Assembly (NCBI GenBank): GCA_018816605.1
Contig: JAHIVS010000479.1
Span: forward strand, 1-7,704
Source of the DNA: Pseudomonadota bacterium
GTDB taxonomy: Bacteria; Desulfobacterota; Desulfobacteria; Desulfobacterales; Desulfobacteraceae
Length of the DNA stretch: 7,704 nt
Reading direction: 5' to 3'
Under the pieces are notes generated by a model. That model had not been told where the DNA came from. It did not search any database and saw only the letters and a list, made by a program, of their open reading frames with translations. A program made the translations under genes and the position numbers. Below are positions 5,976-7,704 of this stretch, piece by piece; positions within the stretch are counted from its first letter, which is position 1; every line of letters begins with the position of its first letter.

Positions 5976-6578
5976 TTATTCCTTTCCGATTAAAAAAATA
6001 CCATAGGTGGCCAAAAGGTTGGGGAAAATCCGGACGATTTTTCCCTGAAACCCCTGGGTATTAATGGCTGCTTTTTTTAGGATTTTAAATCCGGTCTGAT
6101 CGGCAAAATGCTGAAAGTCATCCAGGCTCAATACCCGGATATTGGGGGTATCATGCCAGGAATAGGGTAGTTCCTCGGTCACGGGGGCACACCCCGAGGT
6201 GAAAAGTTTTAACCGGATTTTCACATGGCCGAAATTGGGAAAACTGACCACCCCCATTTTTGCCACCCGGAGCATGGAACGGATCAGGGTGGCGGGCTCA
6301 TATACCTGCTGGAGCGTTTGGGAACAAATGGCATAATCAAAGGTATTGTCCGGGAAATCTTCGATCTCTTCATTGATATCCCCCTGGAGAACCGAGAGCC
6401 CTCGTTCAATACAAGAGACCACCTTGGATTCTTTGATTTCAATCCCCCGTTCCACCACCTGTTTTTCTTGTTTAAGCCAATGGAGAAGATCTCCTTGACC
6501 GCACCCCAACTCTAGAATCTTAGCGCCCGGGGCAATCCAGGAGGCAATGAGTTTGAGATCATACCGCAGGGGATTCAT
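5976..6578 (-). CDS. metW: Methionine biosynthesis protein MetW, methyltransferase-like
   Basis: MetW is a SAM-methyltransferase-like protein encoded next to metX in many proteobacteria and needed, in some of them, for full homoserine acylation; its exact chemistry is unsettled. The 200-residue product shows the family pattern: MNPLRYDLKLIASWI at the start, motif I ILELGCGQGD (21-30), GIEI (45-48), VLQGDI (63-68), the conserved FPNFGHVKIRL (113-123) and YSWHDTPNIR (139-148), and a C-terminal LLATYGIFLIG. ATG at 6578 is preferred because AAGGAG lies eight bases upstream and homology begins there; a GTG at 6587 would add three residues and lies too close to that site. The gene overlaps the end of metX by 20 nt, and its ribosome-binding site lies inside metX, so translation is probably coupled. 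Confidence 0.94.
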   Translation of the reverse strand: MNPLRYDLKLIASWIAPGAKILELGCGQGDLLHWLKQEKQVVERGIEIKESKVVSCIERGLSVLQGDINEEIEDFPDNTFDYAICSQTLQQVYEPATLIRSMLRVAKMGVVSFPNFGHVKIRLKLFTSGCAPVTEELPYSWHDTPNIRVLSLDDFQHFADQTGFKILKKAAINTQGFQGKIVRIFPNLLATYGIFLIGKE

Positions 6579-7704
6579 GGACCACACTCCTTAAAAAGCC
6601 TTTGATCAGATTGTCCAGCCGGGGATCGGGAAGCAAAAACGCATCATGACCCCACTTTGCATCAATCTCACAAAAACTGACATCCAGATTGTTTTTTTTC
6701 ATGGCTTTGACCATCTCCTTTGACTGGTAGGTGGGGTAGAGCCAGTCCGAGGTATAGGAAATCACCATGAATTTTGCCTGGCACCGGGAAAAGGCTTTTA
6801 CAAGGGAGCCCTTTCCATATCCCCTTGCCAGGTCAAAATAATCGGCCGCCTTGGTGATATATAAGAAGGAATTGGCATCAAACCGTTCGATGAACTTTTT
6901 GCCCTGGTATTGGAGATAGGATTCCACCTGGAATTCTGCGCCGAATTCAAAGCTCAGGGCACTTTTATTCTGGAGTTTTCTGCCAAATTTGAGCCGCATG
7001 GATTCGTCGGACAAATAGGTGATATGGCCGATCATCCGGGCAATGGCCAGACCCATGTCTGGTTTTTTTTCGCCATAATAGTCCCCATTGTTCCAATGGG
7101 GGTCTGCCATGATGGATTGCCTTGCCACCTCATTAAAGGCAATGGCCAGGGCGGAATGGCGACAGGTGGTGGCCAGGGGAACCGCAGAAGCAACCATGGA
7201 AGGATACCGGATGCACCATTCCAACACCTGCATTCCGCCAACGGATCCGCCGATAACGGACAACAGCTTTTTGATCCCCAGATGATCCATCAGCGCTTTC
7301 TGGGCCGTGACCATATCTGTGATGGTGATCATGGGAAAGCGGAAGGCATATTCCTTCCCTGTCCCCGGATCAATGGAGGCAGGCCCTGTTGTGCCCATAC
7401 AGGAGCCCAGGATATTGGTGCAGATCACACAATATTTATCCGTATCAATCCCCTTACCCGGTCCCACCATGGTGTCCCACCAACCAGGCTTGGCATCTTC
7501 CGGTTTATGGAACCCCGCCATGTGGGCGTCCCCGGACAGGGCGTGGACAACCAGAATCACATTGGTTTTCTCCTTGTTCAGGGAGCCGCAGGTTTCATAG
7601 GCAATGGTGACAGGACCGATGCTGGCACCGCTCTCCAAGGCCAACACATCCGGCGGCTGTGCAAAGGTGAACGCTTGCTTTTCCACTATTCCCACGGAGG
7701 CACC
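6559..7704 (-). CDS. metX: Homoserine O-acyltransferase MetX, 5' end probably just outside the window
   Basis: MetX activates homoserine by acylating its hydroxyl with acetyl-CoA or succinyl-CoA, the first committed step toward methionine. The protein is an alpha/beta-hydrolase. Counting from the GTG at 7695, it shows GPVTIAYETCG (27-37), HALSGDAH (51-58), NILGSCMGTTGP (94-105), the nucleophile elbow GGSVGGMQ with Ser151, Asp317 in SDWLYP, and His350 in WGHDAFL, so the catalytic triad is complete. The acyl donor cannot be assigned with confidence: many enzymes named as acetyltransferases are succinyltransferases. The frame stays open to the window edge; the visible GTG has no Shine-Dalgarno (it follows GGTGCCTCC), and relatives start with a segment like SVGIVE, so the real start is probably a few codons beyond 7704. 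It is the first visible gene of the metX-metW-cyclase operon. Confidence 0.93.
   Translation of the reverse strand, partial: GASVGIVEKQAFTFAQPPDVLALESGASIGPVTIAYETCGSLNKEKTNVILVVHALSGDAHMAGFHKPEDAKPGWWDTMVGPGKGIDTDKYCVICTNILGSCMGTTGPASIDPGTGKEYAFRFPMITITDMVTAQKALMDHLGIKKLLSVIGGSVGGMQVLEWCIRYPSMVASAVPLATTCRHSALAIAFNEVARQSIMADPHWNNGDYYGEKKPDMGLAIARMIGHITYLSDESMRLKFGRKLQNKSALSFEFGAEFQVESYLQYQGKKFIERFDANSFLYITKAADYFDLARGYGKGSLVKAFSRCQAKFMVISYTSDWLYPTYQSKEMVKAMKKNNLDVSFCEIDAKWGHDAFLLPDPRLDNLIKGFLRSVVHESPAV

Noticed and set aside
5570..6064. Plus-strand open frame of 164 codons
   Set aside because: It lies opposite the cyclase and metW genes, has no recognisable domain, and its composition follows from the well-conserved minus-strand genes.

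Overview
The window holds six protein genes, all read from the minus strand, in this order of transcription: metX, metW, a membrane diguanylate cyclase with a tandem periplasmic sensor, a family-2 type O-methyltransferase, betB, and a GntR/FCD regulator that runs off the left edge. No RNA gene, insertion sequence, CRISPR array or phage gene was seen. The base composition is moderate, roughly half G+C. The metX-metW pair and the large tandem-SBP/GGDEF receptor suggest a Gram-negative proteobacterium, possibly a sulfate reducer of the Desulfobacterota. That placement is inference from gene style and rests on no marker gene.

Right part (3727-7704): a tight operon. metX (homoserine O-acyltransferase) overlaps metW by 20 nt. 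metW ends 2 nt before the receptor-cyclase gene, whose ribosome-binding site lies inside the end of metW. Methionine biosynthesis and c-di-GMP signalling therefore appear to be translationally coupled. The operon promoter and the true start of metX lie beyond the right edge.

Middle (2592-3726): a 127-bp gap with a perfect 22-bp palindrome built from 7-nt repeats plus a second hairpin, followed by a stand-alone SAM-dependent methyltransferase with a strong ribosome-binding site and unknown substrate.

Left part (1-2591): betB (betaine-aldehyde dehydrogenase) with its own near-consensus sigma70 promoter overlapped by an inverted repeat. After a terminator-like hairpin comes a 328-bp intergenic region rich in signals: a G-quadruplex motif, a promoter, a TGGT-N3-ACCA palindrome at the predicted transcription start, phased direct repeats and two smaller dyads. 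It leads into a FadR-type GntR regulator. The layout suggests an autoregulated GntR protein replacing the usual TetR-type BetI as neighbour of betB. Neither betA nor a transporter is in the window.
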